DNA of 64,000 nucleotides from JAFIFT01 sp020051095 (GTDB taxonomy: Bacteria; Pseudomonadota; Gammaproteobacteria; Legionellales; Legionellaceae). The DNA is taken from contig NZ_CAXMZT010000002.1 of NCBI RefSeq assembly GCF_964199965.1, positions 1 through 64,000 on the forward strand, given 5' to 3'. Shown here piece by piece: positions 49,705 through 59,464 of this stretch. Within the stretch, counting starts at the first letter, position 1. Each line of letters starts with the position of its first letter. The translations under genes and the position numbers were made by a program. Below the pieces are notes generated by a model, which worked only from the letters and a program-made list of their open reading frames with translations, made no database searches and was not told where the DNA came from.

Positions 49705-51273
49705 ATGCGAATAGTTGCTACCTGTTTAACCATCTCATTATTAAGTGCTTGCACAAAAGTTGGTCCAGACTATCATGATCCAACAGTCAAAGTATCGAAA
49801 CGATGGATGCAGGCATCGAAAAGTAAATATGCCTCAGTCAAAGAGGCAAATGCACACCATACAAATTGGTGGAAGTCATTTCGTGATCCAACGTTAGATA
49901 AATTAATCCAACAAGGGGTGCAAGACAATTTAACGTTACAAACGGCCGGTGTTCGCGTCCTGTATTCTCGAGCTCAATTAGCCCAAACAGTTGGTCAGTT
50001 GTATCCTCAAACCCAAGCTGGGATCGGCAATTATACCTATACAAGAATAGGTAGCAGTTCATTGAAACAAATTTTACCTCCCAGTTTTGATTCTGCCGCT
50101 TTAGGTTTCACCGCCAATTGGGAAATTGATTTCTGGGGTAAATATCGGCGGGCGATTGAATCCAATGATGCATCATTTCTTGCCTCCATCGCATCATATG
50201 ACAATGCATTGGTTTCTTTAACAGCCGATATCGCCAGCACCTATATTAATATTCGTACTTATCAGGCATTAATCGGTGTCACACGATCAAACATACAATT
50301 ACAAAAAGAAAGCTTACAGATTGTTAACTCCCGCTATCGAGCCGGGCAAACCAGTTTATTAGACGTGCAACAAGCAAAAACCCAGTTATCTCAGACAGAA
50401 GCACAGCTTCCAGCACAAATCGCTGAGTTACAAGTACAAAAAAATAAACTTGCCGTTTTATTGGGCATTGTCCCCAATCAAGTTGATGCGTTATTAACAA
50501 AAAGTCAGGGCATCCCACGAGCCCCTGCGCAAGTTGAAGTTGGCATTCCTAAGCAAATTTTATGTCAAAGACCCGATGTTGCAGAAGCCCGTTTTAAAGC
50601 CATGGCTCGATCAGCTGCTATTGGTGCAACTAAAGCAAACTTGTTCCCAGCGTTATCTCTATCTGGAACATTTACGTTTAGCAGTACCGATATCGGTAAT
50701 TCAAAGATTAGTGATATGTTCCGTTGGTCCAGTCGGTATGTAACAGCAGGACCCGCTGTCACATGGCCAATTCTCAATTATGGGCAAATTACCAATGCCG
50801 TGAGAATGCAAGATGCATCCTTCCAAGAAGCGTTATTGAATTATTTGAATACGGTTTTAAAAGCACAGGAAGAAGTACAAAATTACATTAGCAAGTATAT
50901 TCAGGCAAAGAAAACGACGCTTTCATTGAGTACAGCAAATCAATCGGCTATCCAGTCCTCAACGTTATCGCTAATCCGTTATAAAGAAGGCGAAACCATT
51001 TATACCACTGTGCTTGACTCACTTCGTCAACAGCTTCAAGTTCAATCCAATCTGACAACTGCAAGGGGTGATATTGCACTTGCCGTCGTTGGATTATATC
51101 GATCATTAGGGGGCGGTTGGGAAATCAGGAAAGGTAAAGATATTGTTCCCGAGCACGTTAAACAGGCGATGTCAGAAAGAACGAATTGGGGTATCCTATT
51201 GGAACCACAAAATCACCTCCCTCCTGTGACTCCGAAACAACAATTTGAACAACTATACTTACCCGTTTGGTGA
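49705..51273 (+). CDS. RND outer-membrane channel lipoprotein (NodT/OprM family)
   Basis: 522 residues. The lipoprotein signal ends in LLSAC, followed by TKVGPDYHDP, the usual OprM-type opening. WWKSFRDPTLDKLI and two OEP repeats with LTADIASTYINIRTYQ and LRQQLQVQSNL fit the trimeric beta-barrel/alpha-tunnel channel. It forms the exit duct for the adaptor and permease that follow, with a 7-nt overlap to the adaptor. The C-terminal tail (about 480-522) is longer than in OprM. Confidence 0.93.
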   Translation: MRIVATCLTISLLSACTKVGPDYHDPTVKVSKRWMQASKSKYASVKEANAHHTNWWKSFRDPTLDKLIQQGVQDNLTLQTAGVRVLYSRAQLAQTVGQLYPQTQAGIGNYTYTRIGSSSLKQILPPSFDSAALGFTANWEIDFWGKYRRAIESNDASFLASIASYDNALVSLTADIASTYINIRTYQALIGVTRSNIQLQKESLQIVNSRYRAGQTSLLDVQQAKTQLSQTEAQLPAQIAELQVQKNKLAVLLGIVPNQVDALLTKSQGIPRAPAQVEVGIPKQILCQRPDVAEARFKAMARSAAIGATKANLFPALSLSGTFTFSSTDIGNSKISDMFRWSSRYVTAGPAVTWPILNYGQITNAVRMQDASFQEALLNYLNTVLKAQEEVQNYISKYIQAKKTTLSLSTANQSAIQSSTLSLIRYKEGETIYTTVLDSLRQQLQVQSNLTTARGDIALAVVGLYRSLGGGWEIRKGKDIVPEHVKQAMSERTNWGILLEPQNHLPPVTPKQQFEQLYLPVW

Positions 51274-52442
51274 TAACGATGACGATATCGAAAGAAAAAC
51301 TAATACAATATGGTAAAATTGCAGCAATTATAATCATTGTGTATCTGATTTTTCACTTTGTTTTCTTCAATAAGCAAAGTAATCAACTAACACTTCAACC
51401 GCCAAAAGTGGTCACTGCGAAACCAGTAACCCTCAAGCTTGCAGAATATGTTACACAAACTGGCAATACAGTTGCCTATAATACCGTTGATCTCGTCGCT
51501 CGTGTCGAAGGATATCTTGAAGCAATTACCTTTACCGATGGTACATTTGTTCGTAAAGGAAGCCAGTTATTTGTTATACAACCAAAGCCCTATCTAGAGA
51601 AATTGAAAGAAGCACAAGCCGCTGTGCAAGCTGCTGAAGCTGGCTTAAATTATGCTAAATCCGAGTACAACCGACAACAGCGCATGTATCGAGAGAATGC
51701 AACATCTAAGAACAGTGTTGAGGTGTGGTTAGCTAAACAAGAGCAAGCCGAAGCAGATCTATCCCAGTCGAAAGCGAATTTAGTCAATGCGGAAATTAAT
51801 TATAGTTATACTCATGTGAAGGCCCCCTTCGATGGACGCATTGGCAGGCATTTCGTCGATGAAGGTAATTTAGTGGGGAATGGCCAAGCGACTAAGTTAG
51901 CCACCATTGAGCAAATTGAGCCAATCTACGTCTACTTTAACCTCAATGAATTGGATCTCTTAAAATTAAGGCAAGCAGCAAGAAAAGAAGGGATTACCGC
52001 TGAGGATATTAATGAGATACCCGTATTCGTTGGCATGCAAAATGAAAGCGGATACCCACATGAAGGCCGCATGAATTTTATTAACACGGGATTAAATCCT
52101 TCCACAGGAACTTTAGAGTTTCGGGCAATTTTGAAGAATAAAAATCTGCTATTTGTTCCGGGATTATTCGTCAAAGTGAGAATTCCTATTTCTCAACCGG
52201 CACCGATGTTGACAGTGCCCGAAACAGCAGTCCTATATGATCAAATAGGGCCTTACATCCTAACCGTTGATAATAAACAAACGGTCGTCCAAAAATATGT
52301 CCAGACAGGCCCTAAAGAAAAAGGTCGCATAGCGATTAGCAAAGGGTTATCTAATACAGATGACATCATTGTTCAAGGCTTACAATTTGCAACACCCGGC
52401 AACCTTGTGAGACCCCAAAAAAGTGATGAGAAAAAATCATGA
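51267..52442 (+). CDS. RND periplasmic adaptor (MexA/AcrA type)
   Basis: 391 residues. One N-terminal membrane anchor (about 13-33) replaces the lipid anchor of MexA. Lipoyl motifs are VARVEGYLEAITFTDGTFVRK and VKAPFDGRIGRHFVDEGNLV, split across strands, with the coiled hairpin at about 100-155. It couples the pump and channel encoded on either side. The stop overlaps the permease start by 4 nt. The adaptor is only distantly like the one at 19489, indicating independent systems. Confidence 0.93.
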   Translation: MVITMTISKEKLIQYGKIAAIIIIVYLIFHFVFFNKQSNQLTLQPPKVVTAKPVTLKLAEYVTQTGNTVAYNTVDLVARVEGYLEAITFTDGTFVRKGSQLFVIQPKPYLEKLKEAQAAVQAAEAGLNYAKSEYNRQQRMYRENATSKNSVEVWLAKQEQAEADLSQSKANLVNAEINYSYTHVKAPFDGRIGRHFVDEGNLVGNGQATKLATIEQIEPIYVYFNLNELDLLKLRQAARKEGITAEDINEIPVFVGMQNESGYPHEGRMNFINTGLNPSTGTLEFRAILKNKNLLFVPGLFVKVRIPISQPAPMLTVPETAVLYDQIGPYILTVDNKQTVVQKYVQTGPKEKGRIAISKGLSNTDDIIVQGLQFATPGNLVRPQKSDEKKS

Positions 52443-55400
52443 TGGCAAAATTTTTTATCGAACGGCCCGTTCTAGCGAATGTCATCGCCATTTTATTAGT
52501 ATTATTGGGTGCTGTCTTTATATTTGTTCTCCCCGTTTCTCAATACCCACCCATCGTTCCGCCAACGATTCAAGTATCGACCACCTACCCTGGTGCAGAT
52601 GCTAAAACACTGATTGATACTGTTGCCCTTCCGATTGAACAACAAGTCAATGGTGTCGAAAATATGCTATACATGCAATCGACAAGCACTAACAATGGTA
52701 ATTATAATTTGATTGTCACTTTTGATATCGGCACAGACTTAAGCTTTGACCAAGTACTAGTGCAAAACCGAGTCCAAGCAGCCATGGCTCAATTGCCCGA
52801 TCCCGTTCAACAACAAGGCGTTTTAGTCCAGCAAAAGTCGACAAACATTTTGCAGTTTATCACCTTGACCTCCGAAAATAATCGCTATGATGGTCTTTTT
52901 CTAAATAACTATGCCACCATCAACATGCAAGATGAATTAGCGCGAATCCCTGGCGTTGGGAACGTTTTCATATTTGGTTCAGGCAATTATGCCATGCGTA
53001 TTTGGCTAGACCCCAGCAAACTGCTGGCTTATTCATTAACACCCAGTGATGTGCTCAATGCGGTTCGTAGACAAAATAGGCAAGTTTCTGCTGGCCAAAT
53101 ATCCGCGCCACCGATAGTAGGCAACCAAGCCTATCAACTGTCCGTCAATGTTCCTGGCCAGTTAGCAAACCCCGAAGAATTTGCCAATATCATCATCAAA
53201 CACCAAGCCTCAGGTGGCCAAAGTAATCAAAATGAATCCAACAGCGCCAGGATAATTCGCATCCGCGACGTTGGTCGAGTGGAGCTTGGTTCTTCTAGTT
53301 ACGGACAAACAGCGAAATTCAATGGCAAAGAAGCGGCTGCCATCGGGATATTTCAATTACCTGGCGCTAATGCATTGCAAGTAGCTGACGATGTGCGAGC
53401 AGCCGTGGAGAAAATGGCTAAAAAATTTCCGCCCGGGCTGACTTACCAAATTCCATTTGACACAACGATTTTCGTTGAAGACTCAATCAATGAAGTCTAT
53501 AAAACCTTATACGAGGCAGGTATTCTGGTATTAATTGTCATCATGGTATTTCTACAAAATTTCCGTGCAACCTTAGTGCCTGCCACCACCGTACCCGTCA
53601 CAATCATTGGTGCTTTTATCGCCATGTATATGCTCGGTTATAGTATCAATCTACTCACACTTTTTGCCTTGGTTTTAGCTATTGGTATTGTAGTGGACGA
53701 TGCGATTGTCATTGTTGAAGGGGTTTCTCACAACATTGAAAAGGGTCTTGAGCCCAAGAAAGCTGCTATTACAACAATGAAAGAATTAACAGGCCCCATT
53801 GTCGGCATTACATTAGTATTGATGGCTGTCTTTTTACCCGCTGGATTCATGCCTGGCTTAACAGGGAAAATGTATGCCCAGTTTGCGCTTGTGATTGCCG
53901 CCACAGCGTTCATCAGTGCCATCAATGCAATGACTTTAAAGCCAACGCAATGCGCATTGTGGTTAAGGCCCATTGATAAAACAAAACCTAAAAATTGGCT
54001 CTTTAAAGCCTTTGACAAAGCATACAATCCCGTTGAAGCAGCCTATTCGCGATTTATAGACAAGCTGGTTCATCATAGCGGTACCGCATGCATCATTACT
54101 GCCGTCTTAGTCGCCATTGCAATTTTTGGCTTAAGCCGAATCCCGACAGGATTTGTGCCAATTGAAGATCAAGGCTACATTGTGATGAGCGTCATGCTGC
54201 CCGATGGAGCTGCTTTAAACCGAACAGATGCAACCTTAGATGACTTAAAAACGAAAATCAAACAAGTCAAAGGGGTTAAGGATGTGATCACCATCAGTGG
54301 TGTTTCCCTATTGGATAATAATGCAACCTTAGCAAACGCCGGCATGATTTATATTATGTTTGAAGATTGGAGCAAGCGTGGGAAGTCAGAAGATCTATTA
54401 TCCTTATATAATCAATTTAAAATTATCGCTGATAATACGCTCGAAGCAAAAGTACTGGTGGTGGTCCCCCCACCAATCCAAGGACTCGGATTATCAGGCG
54501 GTTTCCAAATGATGGTCGAGTTACAAGATGGGACATTTGACTATCAAAAACTGCAGGCCGTTAGCGACAATCTCATAAACCAAGCCAATCAGTTGTCGAT
54601 TTTCCAACAGCTAATGTCAACCTTTCGCGCTTCTGTGCCTCAACTTTATGCACCGATTAATCGGACCAAAGCCGAATCACTCGGGGTGGAGATTGGCGAT
54701 GCATTTGATGCACTACAAACCTACTTGGGCTCATCTTATGTCAATTTGTTCACCAAATTTGGCAAGGTGTTTCAAGTATATGTTCAAGCGGATAATCAAT
54801 CACGGATGACCGTTGAGGAAGTACGCAACTATTATGTCAAAAACACGGCTGGGGAAATGGTCCCCTTAGGCACCCTTACTGACATCACGCCAACCGTTGG
54901 CCCATCTATTATCTCCCTATATAATTTATACCCTTCCAGTAGTATCAATGGCATGGCAAGCAAAGGGTATAGTTCAGGTCAAGCCATCAATGCGATGGAA
55001 AAATTAGCCACACAATTACTGCCTGCTGGCATTTCTTTCCAATGGACAAGTACGGCTTATCAAGAAAAAATCGCTGGTAACTTAAGTTATTACATATTTT
55101 TGCTATCCCTTGTATTGGTGTATTTAATCTTAGCTGGCCAGTATGAGAACTGGGTGACGCCTGCTTCTGTTTTGTTTAGTGTGCCTCTTGCACTTCTTGG
55201 AACAGTCTCTGTACTATCCTTGTTAGGCGTTGCCAACAACATGTATACTCAGATAGGGATTCTATTATTGATAGCCCTTTCAGCTAAAAATGCGATTCTC
55301 ATTGTTGAAGTGGCGCGTGAAGAGCGGCTTTATAATAAAAAATCGATTTTAGAAGCAGCTGTCATTGGCGCTAAAACACGATTTAGACCCATTTTAATGA

Positions 55401-55633
55401 CATCATTTGCCTTCATAATGGGTGTTATGCCTCTCGTTTTTGCGAGTGGCGCAGGTGCAAACTCCCGTCGCTCAATTGGTATTGCTGTCAGCAGCGGCAT
55501 GCTGGCATCCACTTGTTTGGCTGTCGTATTTGTACCAGCGTTATACGTTCAATTGCAAACATGGCAAGAAAAGCGGGCTAAAAACAAAAAGAAACCTGGT
55601 AAATCAAAATCAACTAAAAGCGATAAATCTTAA
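52439..55633 (+). CDS. RND multidrug efflux permease (AcrB/MexB type)
   Basis: 1064 residues, full HAE-1 size. It opens with MAKFFIERPVLANVIAILL. The proton-relay pair is D420-D421 in GIVVDDAIVIVEGV, and LVFASGAGANSRRSIGIAV appears in the last helices. A Lys-rich cytosolic tail (about 1040-1064) is unusual in its length. It should export diverse amphiphiles with the adaptor and channel of the same operon. Overlaps the adaptor by 4 nt. Confidence 0.95.
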   Translation: MMAKFFIERPVLANVIAILLVLLGAVFIFVLPVSQYPPIVPPTIQVSTTYPGADAKTLIDTVALPIEQQVNGVENMLYMQSTSTNNGNYNLIVTFDIGTDLSFDQVLVQNRVQAAMAQLPDPVQQQGVLVQQKSTNILQFITLTSENNRYDGLFLNNYATINMQDELARIPGVGNVFIFGSGNYAMRIWLDPSKLLAYSLTPSDVLNAVRRQNRQVSAGQISAPPIVGNQAYQLSVNVPGQLANPEEFANIIIKHQASGGQSNQNESNSARIIRIRDVGRVELGSSSYGQTAKFNGKEAAAIGIFQLPGANALQVADDVRAAVEKMAKKFPPGLTYQIPFDTTIFVEDSINEVYKTLYEAGILVLIVIMVFLQNFRATLVPATTVPVTIIGAFIAMYMLGYSINLLTLFALVLAIGIVVDDAIVIVEGVSHNIEKGLEPKKAAITTMKELTGPIVGITLVLMAVFLPAGFMPGLTGKMYAQFALVIAATAFISAINAMTLKPTQCALWLRPIDKTKPKNWLFKAFDKAYNPVEAAYSRFIDKLVHHSGTACIITAVLVAIAIFGLSRIPTGFVPIEDQGYIVMSVMLPDGAALNRTDATLDDLKTKIKQVKGVKDVITISGVSLLDNNATLANAGMIYIMFEDWSKRGKSEDLLSLYNQFKIIADNTLEAKVLVVVPPPIQGLGLSGGFQMMVELQDGTFDYQKLQAVSDNLINQANQLSIFQQLMSTFRASVPQLYAPINRTKAESLGVEIGDAFDALQTYLGSSYVNLFTKFGKVFQVYVQADNQSRMTVEEVRNYYVKNTAGEMVPLGTLTDITPTVGPSIISLYNLYPSSSINGMASKGYSSGQAINAMEKLATQLLPAGISFQWTSTAYQEKIAGNLSYYIFLLSLVLVYLILAGQYENWVTPASVLFSVPLALLGTVSVLSLLGVANNMYTQIGILLLIALSAKNAILIVEVAREERLYNKKSILEAAVIGAKTRFRPILMTSFAFIMGVMPLVFASGAGANSRRSIGIAVSSGMLASTCLAVVFVPALYVQLQTWQEKRAKNKKKPGKSKSTKSDKS

Positions 55634-55638
55634 TCGTC

Positions 55639-55659
55639 ATTTTGAATAACATTCAAAAT
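55639..55659 (+). terminator. Hairpin after the RND operon
   Basis: Perfect 9-bp AT-rich stem (55639-55647 with 55651-55659) and a 3-nt loop, 6 nt after the permease stop. No T-run follows directly, so it may be an mRNA-end hairpin or a weak terminator. Confidence 0.4.
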
Positions 55660-55725
55660 AGTCAACAATTGACCAGATGATGTCTTTTTGTTATATTTGT
55701 TTTCTTTTATCCAACCTGATCGCAT

Positions 55726-56862
55726 ATGAAACCTATTGCTATTTTAATGCTATTTCTAAATTTGCTCTATGGCGAAAGCCTTTTTGCAAAGCCTATCAGC
55801 TTACGAGATAAAATTGGACAAATGCTAATAATGGGATTCGACGGCAAAACAGTTACCCATCAATCCGACATTATAAAAGCGATTAATCACGAAAACATCG
55901 GTGGCGTCGTTTTATTTGACTATGACTATCAAACGCAACGATTTGATAGAAATATTGAAAGCCCTGCCCAAGTAAAAAAGCTTAACCAAGACTTACAGTA
56001 TTTTACTCAACAAGCAAATCGTAATCACCATCGACCCATGTTACCGCTTCTTATTTCAGTCGACTACGAGGGTGGGCAAGTGACTCGACTAAGAGAGGAT
56101 TATGGCTTCCCAAAAACAATGTCTGCTGCTGAAATTGGAACAAAATCATTGCCGGAAGCTGAACAAGCAGCCGATGCAATCGCTCAAACTTTGCAAAAAT
56201 CTGGGTTTAATTTGGATTTTGCCCCTGACCTGGATATTAATGCCAATCCGAATAATCCTATCATTGGCAAAAAGGAGAGGAGTTTTTCCAATGATCCAGC
56301 AACCGTAGCGAAATTCGCGTCTGTTTTCTCCAAAGCATTTTTAAGTCACGGCATACAATGTGCTTATAAACATTTTCCCGGTCATGGCAGTTCATCCAAT
56401 GATTCTCATTTAGGATTCGTTGATGTCAGTAAAACTTGGGATGCTTCTGAGCTATTTCCTTATTTGTCACTGCTAAGAGAACAACAAAGCTGTGGCATAG
56501 TGATGACTGCTCATATTGTTAACCGTCAATTAGATAGTTCTGGTATGCCTGCCACATTGTCCTATAAAATGTTAACCGGCATTCTGCGAAAGCAGTTATC
56601 GTTTGATGGTGTCATCATGACCGATGATATGCAAATGAAAGCGATCAGCAATCAGTATCCTCTTGAACAATCAGTTACCCTAGCAATAAATGCAGGAGCT
56701 GATATGCTAATATTTGGCAACCAGCTTTCTGAAAAACCACAAAGTGCCAAACAGATTATTGATATCATCGAATCAAAAGTTCAATCGGGTGAAATAAGCC
56801 TAAGTCGAATTGACGATGCCTATCAGCATATAACGACATTAAAACAATCCATCAATGATTAA
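55726..56862 (+). CDS. Exported glycoside hydrolase family 3, NagZ-like
   Basis: 378 residues with an N-terminal signal (about 1-20, ending LFAK). Catalytic motifs of NagZ-type enzymes are present: KHFPGHG (Lys215-His216), the acid/base DSH at 226-228, and TDDMQM with the nucleophile D300. It probably removes beta-linked N-acetylglucosamine, for example from muropeptides. NagZ itself is cytoplasmic in E. coli, so the signal peptide is notable. Five nt separate it from the acyltransferase gene, implying one transcript. Confidence 0.87.
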   Translation: MKPIAILMLFLNLLYGESLFAKPISLRDKIGQMLIMGFDGKTVTHQSDIIKAINHENIGGVVLFDYDYQTQRFDRNIESPAQVKKLNQDLQYFTQQANRNHHRPMLPLLISVDYEGGQVTRLREDYGFPKTMSAAEIGTKSLPEAEQAADAIAQTLQKSGFNLDFAPDLDINANPNNPIIGKKERSFSNDPATVAKFASVFSKAFLSHGIQCAYKHFPGHGSSSNDSHLGFVDVSKTWDASELFPYLSLLREQQSCGIVMTAHIVNRQLDSSGMPATLSYKMLTGILRKQLSFDGVIMTDDMQMKAISNQYPLEQSVTLAINAGADMLIFGNQLSEKPQSAKQIIDIIESKVQSGEISLSRIDDAYQHITTLKQSIND

Positions 56863-56867
56863 CGACG

Positions 56868-57977
56868 ATGAACAAAATCACTGTTAGACACAGGTCCGTC
56901 GATATATTTCGTGGACTGACCGTTGCCTTGATGATCTTGGTTAACAGTCTTGATAACAATCACGGATATAATTGGCTTTCCCATTCCAACTGGGATGGCT
57001 GTACACTAGCAGATGTGGTGTTTCCTTTTTTTATTTTTATTGTCGGCGTGTCAGTCACCTTATCCATAACAAAACTTCGTGCTAAAGGCTTGCAAACCAG
57101 CGTTTTATTACAAAAAGTTATTAAGCGCGCTGTATTTCTTTTCCTTGTAGGCCTCCTGCTTAACGCCTATCCTAACCACTTTGATCTGAACTCAATTCGC
57201 ATCTTTGGTGTGCTTCAACGAATTGCTATTTGCTATTTGATATCCTCTGTTTTGTTTCTTACGACTGAAATCAGAATGATTGCATTTATTACGATTAGCG
57301 TATTAATAGCGTATTGGCTAGTGATGGTATTAATGCCTGTTCCTGGATTTGCCTCTGGTAACTTAAGCTATGAAGGTAACTTTGCAGCCTATATCGATCG
57401 ATTGCTTGTCCCTTCAAGTCATTTATATCAAGGAGGACCTGATCCAGAAGGGATACTTAGCACATTTCCTGCCATAGCGACTGCACTACTCGGAAATATC
57501 TTGGGCGTATGGATTTTATCAGACAAATCCCTAAAAACACGCCTAATCGGCATGAGCACGGCCGGTTTACTTGCAATGGCCATCGGTTGGTTATGGGGAA
57601 TGGTTTTTCCAATCAATAAAACGCTATGGACAAGCTCCTATGTTCTTTGGACTGCTGGACTTGCGCTGATAGTCTTTGCCCTATGCTATTGGCTTGTGGA
57701 CATCAAGGGTTGGCAAAAATGGCTTAAACCCATTGAGTTATTTGGTACAAATGCCATGGCTGCATTCATCATTCATGTGGTGTTTTTAAAAACGCAAGCC
57801 ATCTTGTATATGAACACCCATTCCGGTAATCGTGTTAATTTAAGGCCGCTTCTTACTGAGCACTTATTTGGCTGGACTTCCCCTGAAAAAGCATCTTTGT
57901 ATTATGGTTTTTCTCTAGTGCTAGTTTGCTTTTTTGTGATTGCTATCACCAAGATTTATACCAAATCAAACAATTAG
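56868..57977 (+). CDS. HGSNAT-like membrane acyltransferase (DUF5009 type)
   Basis: 369 residues with about ten membrane helices. The N-terminus RSVDIFRGLTVALMILVN and HSNWDGCTLADVVFPFFIFIVGVSV match the family of heparan-alpha-glucosaminide N-acetyltransferase relatives. Animal HGSNAT moves an acetyl group from cytosolic acetyl-CoA across a membrane to glucosamine. The conserved His in SHSNWDG could be the acyl carrier. It sits 5 nt downstream of the GH3 gene, and an amino-sugar substrate shared with that enzyme is a reasonable guess. Confidence 0.8.
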   Translation: MNKITVRHRSVDIFRGLTVALMILVNSLDNNHGYNWLSHSNWDGCTLADVVFPFFIFIVGVSVTLSITKLRAKGLQTSVLLQKVIKRAVFLFLVGLLLNAYPNHFDLNSIRIFGVLQRIAICYLISSVLFLTTEIRMIAFITISVLIAYWLVMVLMPVPGFASGNLSYEGNFAAYIDRLLVPSSHLYQGGPDPEGILSTFPAIATALLGNILGVWILSDKSLKTRLIGMSTAGLLAMAIGWLWGMVFPINKTLWTSSYVLWTAGLALIVFALCYWLVDIKGWQKWLKPIELFGTNAMAAFIIHVVFLKTQAILYMNTHSGNRVNLRPLLTEHLFGWTSPEKASLYYGFSLVLVCFFVIAITKIYTKSNN

Positions 57978-58033
57978 CGCATCAATTCAGCAAAACCTTA
58001 TTGGGGTGGAAATCGCATCAAGATAGACTGTTA

Positions 58034-59464
58034 CTAGATGCCCTCGATGTTTGCCGCATATTGATAATGCGAGGAAATAACCCAAGCCACACAAGCAGTT
58101 AATTTTTTAACCATTGGAATATGTAAAAATTCATTAGGTCCATGCGCATTTGAATGAGGGCCCAAAACACCGGTAATCATAAACTGTGCTTCAGGAAACT
58201 TCTGGCCCAACATAAACATAAATGGTATGGTTCCCCCTTCCCCCATAAACGCAGCGTCCTTACCATAAAACTGCTGTGAGGCCTGATTGACCGCTTGTGA
58301 TAACCAAGGCGGCATAATGGGCGCATGCCATCCATTGGCAGCATCTTCAATATGAAAATCCACCGAAGCATGGTAGGGAGGAGACGCCATGATGACTTTT
58401 CGCATAGCATCCCCTGCCCGCTTGGCATCCACTTCAGGTGGTGTGCGCATGGATAATTTCAGGGATGTATAGGGTCGCAATACATTGCCTGCATCAGCAA
58501 TCGCTGGCATCCCATCTGAGCCGGTAACAGTCAGTGCTGGACGCCAGGTTCGGTTTAAAATTAGAGTCGCTCTGTCAGAACTCATTGGCTGTGTATCGCC
58601 TTGCCTGGGATAAGCATTTTCCAGTTCAGCTCCTAAAATGTCAGCGCATGCCTCCGCTTGTTGTTGACGCACATCGGGAATGGGACAATGTAATTCAGGT
58701 AATCGAATTTCCCCTGTTTCTTGATCTTCAATACGTTCTAATAATGCCCGTGATATTCTGAAACTATCCGCAACAATACCACTGCCATAGCCTGAATGAA
58801 TGCCTTCTGTCAATGTTGAAACTGTTAAATTGCCTACGACATTGCCACGAAGAGAGGTAGTCATCCACAGTTGATCGTAATTGCCCGCCCCCGAATCTAA
58901 ACAAATCACTAAATCAGGGTGACCAATACGATCTTGTAGTGCATCAATATAGTAAGGCAAATCAAAACTACCACTCTCTTCACACGCTTCAATAATCATA
59001 ACGATGCGTGAGTGGGGGATGTTCTGATGTTGTAATGCATTAATCGCAGTTAATGAAGCAAATGCGGCATAACCATCATCCGCACCACCTCGACCAAATA
59101 ATTTATCACCTTCTAATACCGGTTTCCAAGGGCCAAGTCCCTCTCGCCAACCGACCATTTCTGGCTGTTTGTCCAGGTGACCATACATCAAAATGGTATG
59201 CCCTGAATCGCCAGGAATCTCTGCAAATATTAATGGCGTTCTTTCAGGTAATTGAACAACTTCAAGTTGTGTGCCTTTGGGTGCATGATTTTGACACCAT
59301 GAAAAAATGAGATCGACCGCCTTTTGCATATGCCCAGCTTGTTGCCAATTGACATCAAAATGAGGTGACTTGTTAGGAATTTTAATATAGTCAACCAACG
59401 CAGGGATAATGGCATTTTCCCAGCAGGAATCAATATATTGGCTTAGTTGATTTTTGTCGATCAT
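58034..59464 (-). CDS. M20-family metallopeptidase
   Basis: 476 residues. Zinc ligands and catalytic residues are visible: H96 and D98 in MYGHLDKQPE, D129/D130 in GGADDGYAAF, and E162-E163 in IIEACEESGS; later HSGYGSG and HSNAHGPNEF supply further ligands. The length and dimerisation insert fit the carnosinase/CNDP-like branch of dipeptidases. No signal peptide is seen. It overlaps the murG 3' end by 35 nt, so it belongs to the same transcript. Substrate is unknown. Confidence 0.9.
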   Translation of the reverse strand: MIDKNQLSQYIDSCWENAIIPALVDYIKIPNKSPHFDVNWQQAGHMQKAVDLIFSWCQNHAPKGTQLEVVQLPERTPLIFAEIPGDSGHTILMYGHLDKQPEMVGWREGLGPWKPVLEGDKLFGRGGADDGYAAFASLTAINALQHQNIPHSRIVMIIEACEESGSFDLPYYIDALQDRIGHPDLVICLDSGAGNYDQLWMTTSLRGNVVGNLTVSTLTEGIHSGYGSGIVADSFRISRALLERIEDQETGEIRLPELHCPIPDVRQQQAEACADILGAELENAYPRQGDTQPMSSDRATLILNRTWRPALTVTGSDGMPAIADAGNVLRPYTSLKLSMRTPPEVDAKRAGDAMRKVIMASPPYHASVDFHIEDAANGWHAPIMPPWLSQAVNQASQQFYGKDAAFMGEGGTIPFMFMLGQKFPEAQFMITGVLGPHSNAHGPNEFLHIPMVKKLTACVAWVISSHYQYAANIEGI

